Counted from the stretch's first letter, positions 7,298 to 16,047 are shown. The stretch: 36,680 bases of DNA from an uncultured Acidobacteriia bacterium (GCA_903881085.1 CAIRSA010000556.1:1-36680), one strand, 5' to 3'. Made by a program: numbers and translations. The notes: generated by a model not told the origin, from the letters alone.

Positions 7298-8656
7298 CTA
7301 TGCTTCAGCACGGCGGATGGCGTCGACGTCGATCTTCAGTTGGGCGCACTTCTTGTAGAGATGGCTTCGCTCCAGGCCGAGGGTGCGGGCCGTTTCGGTC
7401 ATGCTGAAATCGTGGGCCTTTAGTTCAGCCACGATCTGGTCCCGTTCAAATGTCTCCACACGAACGGCAAGCGCGCCGGATGCCACGGCAACGGTGCGCT
7501 GCGTTTGTGGCAAGGAGATGCGGACGGTCTCTTCATCCACTTCGTCTTCCGACAGCAGCAGCAGGCGTTCCACACAATTGCGCAACTCGCGCACGTTTCC
7601 TGGCCATGGATATCGCTCCAGCGCCGCAATGGCCGCAGGTGCGAAGGGCTTGGGCTTCCAGCCATTCACGTCGCTCACCTGACGGGCGAAGTGATCCACC
7701 AATACGGCAATATCACCGCGGCGCTCGCGTAGGGGTGGCAGCACGATGGGGATCACAAAGACGCGGTGGAACAGATCCTGACGAAAGGTTCCGTTGCGCA
7801 CCAGTTCTTCCAGGTTGCGATGAGTGGCGACAACGACGCGTACATCCACGCGCACCGTTTTGTCGCCGCCCACGCGTTCGATTTCCCCTTCCTCTAAAAC
7901 GCGCAGAAACTTGGCCTGCATGGCGGCAGGCATGTCACCGATCTCCTCGAGGAAGAGCGTGCCGTGATGCGCCTGCTCGAACTTGCCCGTGTGACGGGTT
8001 GCGGCTCCGGTGAAAGAACCCTTCTCGTGTCCGAACAGTTCCGATTCGATCAACTCCTGCGGCACTGCGGCGCAGTTCAGCGTGATGAACGGGCCAGCAC
8101 TGCGATGGCTCTTTTCATGCACTGTGCGGGCGATCAGTTCCTTACCCGTGCCGGTTTCGCCGAGAATGCACACGCGCGATTCCCCTGCGGCCACTCGCTC
8201 CACCTGTGACATGACGCGGCGCATGGCATCACTCGACCAGACGATCTCATGCTTGCCGACGCGCTTGCGCAGTTCGCGGTTCTCACTTTCCAGCCGGGTG
8301 AGGCGCGTGACGTTTTCCAGCGTGAGCAACAGCTTTTCAGTAGAAAGTGGCTTTTCCAGAAAGTCCATTGCGCCAAGCTTCGTTGCGCGCACGGCCATGT
8401 CGACAGTGGCCTGGCCGGAGATCATCACCACCGGGGTTGTGACACCCAAGGCACGCATTTCGCCAAGCAGAGTGATGCCATCCTTTTCAGGCATCACCAC
8501 GTCACTGAGGATCAAGTCGAACGGTTGCGACTGCGCCAATTCCAGCGCACGCTTGGCGTTGTCGGCCACGGTGGCTTCGTGGCCAGCAAGGCGGAAGGCG
8601 CGTGACAGTGAGGCCAGCGTATTCGGGTCGTCGTCGACAATCAGTAACTGGCTCAT
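7298..8656 (-). CDS. NtrX/NtrC-family sigma-54-dependent response regulator
   Basis: A 452-residue transcription activator. Receiver domain 1-120 has phospho-acceptor D52 (LILSDVVMPEKDG) and K102 (FLEKPL). The AAA+ domain at about 140-365 has Walker A GETGTGK (166-172), the sigma-54 contact loop GSFTGA (213-218) and Walker B LFLEEIGD (234-241). A Fis-type helix-turn-helix lies at about 405-445 (SMTETARTLGLERSHLYKK). The linker after the receiver (PVVMISGQATVDMAV, EKPLSTEKLLLTLEN) is closest to NtrX. Two positions depart from the usual consensus: GSFTGA for GAFTGA, and E237 for the first Walker B aspartate. It is the last gene of a four-gene operon, and its ATG overlaps the kinase stop by 4 bp, so the kinase is surely its partner. 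Likely targets include sigma-54 promoters, possibly that of amtB. Confidence 0.93.
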   Translation of the reverse strand: MSQLLIVDDDPNTLASLSRAFRLAGHEATVADNAKRALELAQSQPFDLILSDVVMPEKDGITLLGEMRALGVTTPVVMISGQATVDMAVRATKLGAMDFLEKPLSTEKLLLTLENVTRLTRLESENRELRKRVGKHEIVWSSDAMRRVMSQVERVAAGESRVCILGETGTGKELIARTVHEKSHRSAGPFITLNCAAVPQELIESELFGHEKGSFTGAATRHTGKFEQAHHGTLFLEEIGDMPAAMQAKFLRVLEEGEIERVGGDKTVRVDVRVVVATHRNLEELVRNGTFRQDLFHRVFVIPIVLPPLRERRGDIAVLVDHFARQVSDVNGWKPKPFAPAAIAALERYPWPGNVRELRNCVERLLLLSEDEVDEETVRISLPQTQRTVAVASGALAVRVETFERDQIVAELKAHDFSMTETARTLGLERSHLYKKCAQLKIDVDAIRRAEA

Positions 8657-10380
8657 GCTTCCCTCAATAGTGGCAGATCGATGGTGAAGGTGGTTCCCTG
8701 CCCTGGCTCGCTGGAGACAGCGATCTTGCCGTGGTGATCGCTCACTACGCTCTGGACAATCGCGAGTCCGAGGCCCGTGCCCAGACGCTTGGTTGTATAG
8801 TACGGCGTGAACAGACGGCCGACTTCCTCTTCCGTCAGGCCCTGGCCGGAATCAGCAAGCACGATGCGTCCGAAGTCATCGAACTTCGCGGTTTGAATGC
8901 GCAGCGTGCCGCCGCCTGGCATTGCGTCAAGCGCGTTCAACACCAGGTTCTGAAGGACGCGCGAGATGAGGCCGCGATCGGCCGGCACTGTGAAATCGGG
9001 CTGGGCGAGATCGAATTCCGCGGTGACTCGCGAGGCCTGGAATTGGGCTTCGAACAGCTTGCGGATGTCGCGCACCACATCGTTGACGACCAGCGGCTCC
9101 AGTTCGGGCGCGGGCATCTTGGCGAAGTCGCTGAAGCGTCCGACGATCTTGCGCAAGTTGGCCAGCTCAGCGAGCAGCGTGGATGTACTCTCAGCGAAGA
9201 TCTCGTCGAATTCCGGCGAGTTCTGCTCGCGCGCCTTGCGCATGTTCTCAACGGTAATCTGCAATGGAAAGAGCGGATTCTTCAGTTCGTGCGCAAGGCG
9301 GCGAGCGAGTTCGCGCCATGCGGCGACGCGTTCTGCCTGCAGGGCGCGGTCGCGCTGTTCGACGAGTTGCTCGGTCATGCGGTTGAACGAGCGCGCCATC
9401 TGGCCGATGTCGTCATCGGTTGCAACGGGCAGACGCACGCTCCAATCGCCATTGGCCACGGCAGCGGCACCGGCGGCGATCTGTTCTACGGGGCGCGTGA
9501 CGCGTTCGGTGGTCCACCATCCAATCAACACGCCGAGCAGAATTCCGGTGAAGCCGACGATGAGTCCGGTGTAGAGTATCGAGCGTTGCAAGCGGACCTG
9601 CGCGCGCAGGGAGGTTGCCGCGAAGAGCACGCCGAGCAACTGATCGCGGCGCACGAGCGGGAGCGCTTCGACAACTTCCGAGGTGTCGCGCGCGGCGCCC
9701 CATTGAATAATGCCGTTGGAGGGAGACTTGGCGGCAAGCGCTGCAAGCTGCATGCCACCATCGACGGGACCGCGCGAATCGAACACTTCGGTGGGCGAGA
9801 ACCAGAGCATAGCGCGCATGCCGGGGACGGTGCCGAGCGAAGCCAAGAATGCCGGATCCAAACGGCGTGCGCCGAGCACGTACAGCTTGCGGTCGCCGAC
9901 GGCGATACTGCGCACGGCAGCGATTGCGACGGCCTTGCCTTCGGGCGTTGGAATGCGAGTGAGAAACGATTCGGTGGCGCTCCAATCTTCAGGCGCGATG
10001 AGCCAGTCATTCTGATAGCCGAAGCGCGCGGGCCAGTGGGCGGAGGAGACAATGGCGTGGTCAGGCCGCAACAGATCGAGGAAATCGAGGCCCTGCGTTT
10101 CGGCCAGCGCCTGCGCTTCGTTGAATGAGAGCGAGAGGTCATGTTCAATGGCCGTGCGCATGGCGGCGTCAGATTGCGAAGCGCGTTCCACACGGTGAAC
10201 CACGTCGGCTCCGCGTGCGGCGAGGTCGCGCTGGAACTGTTGCAGTACAGCCTGGCGGCGCTCATTGTCGAGGCGTTCGAAGGTCCAGCGGGTCCAGATG
10301 GAAACGGCTCCAGTGGCCAGCGCAACGGCACCTGAAATCGTGAACGCGGAGATGAGCAGCAGTTTGGTGCGGAACGTCAT
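8653..10380 (-). CDS. NtrY-like membrane sensor histidine kinase
   Basis: A 575-residue kinase. TM helix 1 is at about 6-28, followed by a periplasmic sensor region of about 240 residues and TM helix 2 (LIVGFTGILLGVLIGWW, about 270-288). Then come HAMP (TRPVEQIAAGAAAVANGDW), the phospho-histidine box ARRLAHELKNPLFPLQ and an ATP-binding domain with N box (NLVLNALDAMPGGG), G1 (DSGQGL) and G2 (GTGLGLAIVQ). The H-box is of NtrY type, but no PAS domain intervenes between HAMP and the H-box as in classical NtrY. The ATG at 10380 is preferred over a longer GTG at 10401: it overlaps the upstream stop as ATGA and has GGAGA 9 bases before it. It overlaps the regulator gene by 4 bp. The upstream solute-binding protein may feed its periplasmic sensor domain (inference). 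Confidence 0.93.
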   Translation of the reverse strand: MTFRTKLLLISAFTISGAVALATGAVSIWTRWTFERLDNERRQAVLQQFQRDLAARGADVVHRVERASQSDAAMRTAIEHDLSLSFNEAQALAETQGLDFLDLLRPDHAIVSSAHWPARFGYQNDWLIAPEDWSATESFLTRIPTPEGKAVAIAAVRSIAVGDRKLYVLGARRLDPAFLASLGTVPGMRAMLWFSPTEVFDSRGPVDGGMQLAALAAKSPSNGIIQWGAARDTSEVVEALPLVRRDQLLGVLFAATSLRAQVRLQRSILYTGLIVGFTGILLGVLIGWWTTERVTRPVEQIAAGAAAVANGDWSVRLPVATDDDIGQMARSFNRMTEQLVEQRDRALQAERVAAWRELARRLAHELKNPLFPLQITVENMRKAREQNSPEFDEIFAESTSTLLAELANLRKIVGRFSDFAKMPAPELEPLVVNDVVRDIRKLFEAQFQASRVTAEFDLAQPDFTVPADRGLISRVLQNLVLNALDAMPGGGTLRIQTAKFDDFGRIVLADSGQGLTEEEVGRLFTPYYTTKRLGTGLGLAIVQSVVSDHHGKIAVSSEPGQGTTFTIDLPLLREA

Positions 10381-11666
10381 GGGCGTTCGTCTCCGAGCCA
10401 CACGTTGGCGAGTTGCCAGCGGTCGATGGCCACCCAGGGTGCGTTCAGCCAGCCTTGCACGCGCATGCCCAGGCGATGCAGCGCGGAGAGTTGCACCACG
10501 GGAATCACGCGGTGCGCGTCAAGCATGGCGCGCTCGCGTTCGTAAGCGCCGAAGCCGCGCTGCGGTGGCACTCCAAGCGAAGTTGCGATTTCGTCGAGCG
10601 CGAGATAGGCATCGGGCATGGTGACGCGCAACGCGGTGAGCTTCAACTGAGCGGGGCCGGTGGCGGGCTTGAGCGTGATGCCGCCTTCGCTGGCGTTCAA
10701 GGACACACGTTCGGCGATGGCGCGGCTGAGCGCGTCCTGCTTGTCGTAGGCGAACGAAACCGGTTGTGCACCGGCGGCGAGTTGTTTGGCGCGGGCCAGA
10801 TCGCGCTCGGTACGGAAGACGAAGGAGTAGCCGCTCAACCACCGCGGCAACAGGCTGGCGTTGGCTTCGCCGGTCTTCTGCAGCAGCACGTTGCGTATGG
10901 CTGCGCGGTCAAGGGTGAGGGCGATGGCTTCGCGAATAGGGTCGGGCACGGGCCTGTCGCGATCGAAGATCAGGGCAAGGTTTTCAAGTGGCGCGGAGAC
11001 GGCGACTTTGCCGTTGCGCTGCTGCGCGCGGCGCAGATCGGCGAGCGGGATTTCAGACACATCCACTTTGCCAAGATCGAAATCGAGCGACTGTTCGCGG
11101 AAGCTGCGCCCAAGCTGAATCTCGACGGTATCGAGAAACGATCGGCCGGCCCAATGGCCGTCGTATGCGGTGAGCACGACCGATTTCCCGGGCTCGAACT
11201 GGTGAATGCGAAACGGGCCTGTGCCGAGCAGGTTACCTTCGTTCGAGCGCGCGACGATGGCGTTTTTGGGGCGGGCGAGGTCGCGCAGAATGTCTTCGAT
11301 TGGGCGGTCTGCCGGGACGAGAATTACGCCGCCGTTAGGTTGCCAAGGCACGCCGTTCTGCCAGGTGACTTTTGGGCGGGGAGTGAAGGCCCAGCTCTTT
11401 TTGGCCGCGTCGAGCTTCCAGCTGATGGCGAGGTGTGGCTGCGGTTCGCCTTTGTCATTGAGGCGGACCAGGGTTTCAAAGACCTGCGAAACGATCTGCT
11501 CTTTGGCTGCGGCTTCGAGCGGATCGGAGAGACGTTCGGAGGGATCGAGCGAGTGCACGACGGCGCGCAACTGCACGCGCAGGATGCCGCCGTAGCGCGG
11601 GCGTGAGGCCGCGAAGAGCAAGCTCAAGCTAGCGGCCGCAATCGATAGTAAGGTGATAAGCCGCAT
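10377..11666 (-). CDS. Family-5 extracellular solute-binding protein (SBP_bac_5), orphan
   Basis: A 429-residue periplasmic binding protein of the peptide/nickel/oligopeptide family. Signal peptide MRLITLLSIAAASLSLLFAA is followed by RYGGILRVQLRAVVHSLDP, the usual family N-terminus. SQVFETLVRLNDKGEPQPHLA and VTWQNG follow, then GTGPFRIHQFEPGKSVVLTA in the middle. At about 430 residues it is shorter than typical family-5 proteins (about 500-550), with the C-terminal lobe reduced. The start at 11666 opens the signal peptide, has AGGA four bases upstream and overlaps the previous gene by 38 bp. No ABC permease or ATPase gene is nearby. It is instead locked by overlap to a sensor kinase, suggesting a sensing rather than transport role (inference). 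Confidence 0.85.
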   Translation of the reverse strand: MRLITLLSIAAASLSLLFAASRPRYGGILRVQLRAVVHSLDPSERLSDPLEAAAKEQIVSQVFETLVRLNDKGEPQPHLAISWKLDAAKKSWAFTPRPKVTWQNGVPWQPNGGVILVPADRPIEDILRDLARPKNAIVARSNEGNLLGTGPFRIHQFEPGKSVVLTAYDGHWAGRSFLDTVEIQLGRSFREQSLDFDLGKVDVSEIPLADLRRAQQRNGKVAVSAPLENLALIFDRDRPVPDPIREAIALTLDRAAIRNVLLQKTGEANASLLPRWLSGYSFVFRTERDLARAKQLAAGAQPVSFAYDKQDALSRAIAERVSLNASEGGITLKPATGPAQLKLTALRVTMPDAYLALDEIATSLGVPPQRGFGAYERERAMLDAHRVIPVVQLSALHRLGMRVQGWLNAPWVAIDRWQLANVWLGDERP

Positions 11667-12708
11667 AACGTCCTGTTGAGATGTTTCGTGCAATGGCAGT
11701 CGCGCCGCCGCTGGTTGCCCACAGTGCTGTGATGGGTCCTGGAAATTCGCTGGGTTCTGATTCGATGACTGGTTTGCCAGAGGCCAGACCATAGAGGGTG
11801 ATGTTATCCGCTCCGTCTTTGCCGGCGGATGGCGTTGCGAGAATTTTGTTGCCGCAAGCAGTGGCGAGATCGCTGCCCCATCCTTCGGCGCGGCCTATGG
11901 GCCTTCGTTCAGCGTCATAGATGCGGACGGCGCCATCGGCTTCGGCGAGAACGAAGTAGCGATCGGGATGGGCGAGTGAATAGAACGGCGGCCAGCCATT
12001 GGCTTCGAGGGTATTGCGTCCGGCGGTGAAACGGGCCTGTTCGCCGTCCCAGGCGAACGTCGCGGCGGTGGCTTCGCATGTGAGCGCGCTGCTTGCGGTG
12101 CAGGTCTGATTGGGGAGATAGACGGTAATGGACGCTGCCGTTGCTTCCAGGCGACCGCGTGGATCGCGGGGTTGCGGACCTTCAATGGGGAAGGTTGCCT
12201 GCGGCTTCCACTTGCCGGAGTCCGAAACATAGATGGTCAGTTTTGTTGTATCGAGGACGAGGAGCTTGCCGTCCATTTGGGCTACGTCAAGGATCTGTTC
12301 TTCCTGCTCCCAAAGCAGGCGGCGCTCGATGGTGCGACGAACCTGGTTGGGCGGCGTCTCCCGCCGGAAGGGGACCATGGCCGCGTCGCGATCGTTGCCG
12401 CAGACCATCTCCGCAACGACGAGTGTTTCGCGGAGGTTTTCCGATAACGACACGGTAACATCGCAGACTGGAGTGTGTTTGGTGATCTTGCGGCGTAGGG
12501 CGCGTTCCATGGTTACGCGGGCCTGCTGAGCGTCGGCGGCGCTGATGGAGGTGAAGTTGCGGTAAGCAACGCGAATTGGAACGCCTGGAGCGAGCCGCGG
12601 CGCGATCTTGCGGGCGAGCGCGCGCACGGCCTCATCCAGGGTTTCGGAGTAACTGACCTGACTGGCAAGAATGGCGAGAAGCAAGAACAGCAAGGGCACT
12701 AAGCGCAT
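11629..12708 (-). CDS. Exported protein of unknown function, possible beta-propeller
   Basis: A 359-residue protein with a clear signal peptide (MRLVPLLFLLLAILASQVSYS). The N-terminal half (about 25-130) is helical/strand mixed, with ARKIAPRLAPGVPIRVAYRN and an arginine-rich segment. From about 140 on, short beta repeats with ILDVAQMDGKLLVLDTTKL, YFVLAEADGAVRIYDAERRP and TLYGLASGKPV resemble WD/PQQ-like propeller blades, though no defining repeat is clear. Two CxxxxxxxC-spaced cysteine pairs (TCTASSALTC) may form disulfides. It is the first gene of the operon with the solute-binding protein, kinase and regulator, and it overlaps the binding-protein gene by 38 bp. A role in the same periplasmic sensing pathway is plausible but unproven. 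Confidence 0.75.
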   Translation of the reverse strand: MRLVPLLFLLLAILASQVSYSETLDEAVRALARKIAPRLAPGVPIRVAYRNFTSISAADAQQARVTMERALRRKITKHTPVCDVTVSLSENLRETLVVAEMVCGNDRDAAMVPFRRETPPNQVRRTIERRLLWEQEEQILDVAQMDGKLLVLDTTKLTIYVSDSGKWKPQATFPIEGPQPRDPRGRLEATAASITVYLPNQTCTASSALTCEATAATFAWDGEQARFTAGRNTLEANGWPPFYSLAHPDRYFVLAEADGAVRIYDAERRPIGRAEGWGSDLATACGNKILATPSAGKDGADNITLYGLASGKPVIESEPSEFPGPITALWATSGGATAIARNISTGRYAAYHLTIDCGR

Positions 12709-12762
12709 ATTAGCAAGTTGTCCAGGGTTATCAGGGACCGCGCCGACGTGAAGTCTCGTGGC

Positions 12763-12819
12763 GGACAGCCCGCGCAGTCCGCGCGCTTCGCTTGGGACAG
12801 CGAGGGCAGTCCCCGGAGA
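12763..12819. repeat. Dispersed intergenic repeat, copy 1
   Basis: The blocks GACAGCCCGC, CAGTCCGC, GGGACAGCG and GGGCAGTCCCC occur in the same order and orientation as at 16048-16096. Both copies contain self-complementary parts (GGGACAG near GGGCAGTCCC) and sit in short gaps between genes. This points to a dispersed palindromic family of the genome, possibly acting as a transcript-end structure. Confidence 0.6.
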
Positions 12820-12828
12820 GGTTGCCGG

Positions 12829-13944
12829 TTATCTTTCCGCCGTTGAAGTCATGGCGCTGCGGAGCACATCGTTCATAAAGAAGTTCTTGCCATCGCTCGG
12901 CACCATCATGATCTGCAGCTTGTCAGAGATGCGTTCGGCGATGATCTTCTGGATCAGCGCCGGGTTCTGTTTCAGCACCTCCGCTTCGAGCTTCATCTTT
13001 TCGGAGTTGGCCATGGCCACGCGGCGGATCTTGGTCTCTTCTGCTTCGGCCATGCGGTTGAGGCGCTCCAGTTCGGCTTTGCTATCGAGCACCTTGGCCT
13101 GGGCCATTCCTTCGGCGTTCTTGATGGAGATTTCCTTCTGCGATTCGGCCTCCATCAGCGCGACCTTCACTTGCTTCTGCTTGGCTTCGAGTTCCACGGT
13201 GAGGCGCTCGTTTTCCTGCTCCTTCAACAGCAGCATCTCCAGGCCCTTGGCGTATTCGGCGGGTAGTTGCAGATCGCGCAAAATGACCTCATGAGCAACC
13301 AGGCCGTCCTTCGCAAGATGCCGTGCGATGATGCCTTCGGCTGCGTGGCGCACCTCTTCGCGTTTGTTGGCGAACAACTCCTTGGTTGGGTAGTTGGTCG
13401 TCATCTCGCGAAAGGCGCTGGAAACAACCGGCGCTACCACTTCTTCCTGCAGGTCAGCTGGCAGCGTGGTGTGGATCGTGTATAACTTCGAAGGATCGAG
13501 GCGGTAACGCACTGCCACCGCGAGACCGACAGTGAGGCCTTCCTTGGTCTGGGCGCGAAGGCCTTCCTGCTTGGCTTTGGGGTCGGTTACAATCATCGTC
13601 GCGTAAACCTGATCGCGCGTGTTATAGAGCGCCACCTCTTCAATCAGCGGCCACACGAAGTGCACACCCGGATACAACGTTCCCTGGCGCGGTCCGGTAA
13701 GTTGACTTACTCTGACACCGGCGAAGCCGCTGGGGATTACCGCAATCATCAGTCCGAATAACACCGGCAGGATAGCGAGCAGACCCAGGCGACCCGAATC
13801 GCGCCACCGCACTTGAGGGGCGGGGCGCTCCTCCGGGCCGCGACGGGCCTGGAATACTCTGTAAAGGTCATGGATTAACAGTGCGGCCGCTGCCAGTAAC
13901 AGGGTTGCGCCGATTATCAGTAACAAGTTTCTCAGAACTAACAT
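12829..13944 (-). CDS. SPFH/band-7 (prohibitin-like) membrane protein
   Basis: A 371-residue protein with an N-terminal membrane anchor (LLLIIGATLLLAAAALLIH) and a second hydrophobic stretch near 50-72 (LGLLAILPVLFGLMIAVIP). An SPFH domain follows (about 73-250; GVRVSQLTGPRQGTLYPGVH, YNTRDQVYATM, VAVRYRLDP, REMTTNYPTKELFANKREEV). Then comes a long alanine/glutamate-rich coiled coil (about 250-335) and a short tail. Such proteins form ring-like scaffolds in the membrane and often control FtsH-type proteases or lipid domains. AGGAGAAG lies 6 bases upstream of the ATG, so the start is well supported even though it lies inside the 3' end of the L,D-transpeptidase gene. Both genes are on the same strand and probably co-transcribed. 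Confidence 0.9.
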   Translation of the reverse strand: MLVLRNLLLIIGATLLLAAAALLIHDLYRVFQARRGPEERPAPQVRWRDSGRLGLLAILPVLFGLMIAVIPSGFAGVRVSQLTGPRQGTLYPGVHFVWPLIEEVALYNTRDQVYATMIVTDPKAKQEGLRAQTKEGLTVGLAVAVRYRLDPSKLYTIHTTLPADLQEEVVAPVVSSAFREMTTNYPTKELFANKREEVRHAAEGIIARHLAKDGLVAHEVILRDLQLPAEYAKGLEMLLLKEQENERLTVELEAKQKQVKVALMEAESQKEISIKNAEGMAQAKVLDSKAELERLNRMAEAEETKIRRVAMANSEKMKLEAEVLKQNPALIQKIIAERISDKLQIMMVPSDGKNFFMNDVLRSAMTSTAER

Positions 13945-14539
13945 TGATTTCTTCTCCTATGTAAGTGGACAATTCAACCTTCACGCCAACACCAACCAAC
14001 TCGAACAACTCCTCCACGTCCTCATTTCGCATGCGGATACAGCCATGCGATGCCGCTTTGCCAATCGACGACGGAACGTTAGTGCCGTGGATGCCGTAGC
14101 CTGCGACGCTTAGTCCAAGCCAGCGCGTGCCGAGCGGGTTGTTCTTGCCCGGAGCGACAACGATGTTGGGACCAAACCAGGTGGGATGCGGGATCCGCTG
14201 CACGATTTGAAACTCACCTTGCGGAGTGGGGGTGGAGGGTTTCCCGACGGCAACGTCGTAGACTTTGACGGCCTGATCGCCTTCGAAAAGGACGAGCTTT
14301 TTGTCGGGAATGCTGACGACGATGCGCTTGGCGAGCTTGCGTTCGTCCTCGGCTTTGGCTTCGAAAACTGCGATCACCAGCGTCGTCACCAGCCTGGCGA
14401 TTGTTTTGGTTGTGTGTATTGTGCGGTTCATGCCTATGTAGAATGCACGGGGTGCACCAAAGGCTATGTTATTGATTCTGAGCATGTTGTTTGAGATCAG
14501 CCGTGTGGCGACTTTTACACTTCGTGTCTGCTGAGACAC
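13868..14539 (-). CDS. L,D-transpeptidase (YkuD domain), exported
   Basis: A peptidoglycan cross-linking or lipoprotein-anchoring enzyme. The YkuD domain begins at KRIVVSIPDKKLVLFEGDQ, includes TPTPQGEF and GIHGTN, and ends in the catalytic motif SHGCIRM with the nucleophilic cysteine. The start is uncertain: GTG 14539 has GGAAG 7 bases upstream; ATG 14485 and ATG 14431 are alternatives. The last of these places a signal-like segment (IARLVTTLVIAVFEAKA) at the very N-terminus, giving 187 residues. The C-terminus runs about 28 residues beyond the usual domain end, out of frame over the first 77 bp of the SPFH gene. Loss of an earlier stop codon could explain that tail. It faces away from the sulfatase gene at 14600. 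Confidence 0.85.
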   Translation of the reverse strand: MSQQTRSVKVATRLISNNMLRINNIAFGAPRAFYIGMNRTIHTTKTIARLVTTLVIAVFEAKAEDERKLAKRIVVSIPDKKLVLFEGDQAVKVYDVAVGKPSTPTPQGEFQIVQRIPHPTWFGPNIVVAPGKNNPLGTRWLGLSVAGYGIHGTNVPSSIGKAASHGCIRMRNEDVEELFELVGVGVKVELSTYIGEEINVSSEKLVTDNRRNPVTGSGRTVNP

Positions 14540-14599
14540 AACGCCGCTTCCGTTTTTGACGGCGACATTCCTTCTGGCGCATGGATATACTACTAAGGC

Positions 14600-15985
14600 A
14601 TGGCAAATTTAAGACGGCGGGAATTCATCAAGCTGGCGGGGATTCAAGGCGCGGGGCTGGCCGCCGCACAGACGGGCAGCGGGGCGCAGTTGCCGAACTT
14701 TATCGTCTATATGTCGGACGATCATGGGATGTTGTTCAGCGAGCCTTATGGCTCGACCGCTGTGCGCACGCCGAATCTGGCGAAGCTGGCGGCGGAGGGG
14801 ATGAAGTTCACGCACGCGTTCAACGTGTCGCCGTCATGCGGGCCGAGCCGATCGGCGATGTTGACTGGATTGTGGCCGGCGCGTAATGGGGCGGAGCCGA
14901 ATCATCAGGCGCCGCGAGCCGACACTACGGGGTTACTTACAAAGTTACAAGCGCTGGGTTATGAGGTCGCTATCTTCGGAAAGATTGCCCATAACGATTT
15001 CGCCAAGTATTACAAGGCTGACGTGGTGGTTGGCCCCAATGTTGGCACAGTTAAAACCGATACAGTAGAGAAGTATCTGGCGGAGCGGAAGTCATCGAAG
15101 CCCCTGGCGCTGTTCTTTGGATCTCATTATCCGCATGTGCCGTGGGTGGAAAACGAAGGCTACGATGCGGCTACCGTGCAGTTGCCGCCGGAACTGGTAG
15201 ACACGCCGGAGACGCGGAGGCAGTGCACCCAATACTACAGCTCCGTCACGCGGACGGACAAGTTGATGGGTGAGTTCCGCGCGCTGACGCAGAAGTATTT
15301 GTCGAAGAATTCTTTGTTTGTCTACACGACTGACCATGGTGCGCAGTGGCCGTTTGCGAAGTGGGATCTTTATGACGCGGGCATCCGGCTGCCTTTTTTG
15401 ATGGCGTGGGAAGGCAAGCTGAAGGCGGGCTCCGTCAGCGACGCGATGGTCTGTTTGCCGGATCTGCTGCCAACTTTTATTGAGTTGGCGGGTGGCAGAG
15501 TTCCAGATGGCCTGGATGGAAAGTCGTTCGCGGGGCTGGTGCGCGGCACGGCGAAGAAGCATCGGGAGCATGTGTTCAACACGCATAGTGGAGATCGCGA
15601 CTTCAATGTGTATCCGATCCGCAGCATGCGAACGCGGGAGTGGAAGTACATCTGGAATTTGCATCCGGAGTTTCAGCACCACACGCACGATACGCGCCAC
15701 GCGGTGGGGAATGGCGTGAAGTATTGGAATACGTGGTTGGAGGCGGAGAAGACCGATGCGCATGCGGCGGCTGTTGTTAAGCGGTTTGTGGAGCGGCCTT
15801 CGGAAGAGCTTTATGATTTGAAGGCCGATCCGCATGAGTTGCATAATCTGGCGGCGGAACCAAAACAGGCCAAGCGTGTGGCGACGATGCGCGCGGAGTT
15901 GAAGGCTTGGATGAAGCTGCAGGGCGATACGGAGCGTGTGTTTGGGAAGCCGTTGATGAAGGGCGACCCTGTTACGATGATGTAA
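14600..15985 (+). CDS. Tat-exported sulfatase (N-sulfoglucosamine/arylsulfatase type)
   Basis: A 461-residue sulfatase. The twin-arginine signal NLRRREFIKLAG lies at 4-14. Metal ligands are D40 and D41 (YMSDDHG), and the formylglycine site is C80 in CGPSR followed by SAMLTG. Further ligands are in YTTDHGAQ, and a C-terminal ELYDLKADPHELHNLA block is typical of the family. It hydrolyses sulfate esters or sulfamates; the overall pattern resembles heparan-N-sulfatase-like members. Maturation needs a formylglycine-generating enzyme, which is not encoded here. It may act on sulfated polysaccharides in the periplasm. The ATG follows only a weak AAGG one base upstream, so initiation may be poor or leader-dependent. 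It is alone on its strand and followed by a dispersed repeat. Confidence 0.92.
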   Translation: MANLRRREFIKLAGIQGAGLAAAQTGSGAQLPNFIVYMSDDHGMLFSEPYGSTAVRTPNLAKLAAEGMKFTHAFNVSPSCGPSRSAMLTGLWPARNGAEPNHQAPRADTTGLLTKLQALGYEVAIFGKIAHNDFAKYYKADVVVGPNVGTVKTDTVEKYLAERKSSKPLALFFGSHYPHVPWVENEGYDAATVQLPPELVDTPETRRQCTQYYSSVTRTDKLMGEFRALTQKYLSKNSLFVYTTDHGAQWPFAKWDLYDAGIRLPFLMAWEGKLKAGSVSDAMVCLPDLLPTFIELAGGRVPDGLDGKSFAGLVRGTAKKHREHVFNTHSGDRDFNVYPIRSMRTREWKYIWNLHPEFQHHTHDTRHAVGNGVKYWNTWLEAEKTDAHAAAVVKRFVERPSEELYDLKADPHELHNLAAEPKQAKRVATMRAELKAWMKLQGDTERVFGKPLMKGDPVTMM

Positions 15986-16047
15986 GTTGCGGGAGCGATA
16001 GCCACTCCTTTACGGAAGCGCGATTCGCTGAAAACGCGTCGTGAGGA

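Noticed and set aside
8731..10128. A 465-codon open frame on the plus strand opposite the kinase gene
   Set aside because: It mirrors the kinase in a GC-rich region; its translation is His/Gln/Arg-rich without family motifs, and the minus strand has an unmistakable kinase.
10413..11606. A 397-codon plus-strand frame opposite the solute-binding protein
   Set aside because: Shadow of the real gene: no ribosome site or recognisable domain.
14556..14591. TTGACG and TATACT before the sulfatase considered as a sigma-70 promoter
   Set aside because: The spacer is 24 bases, far from the 16-18 optimum.
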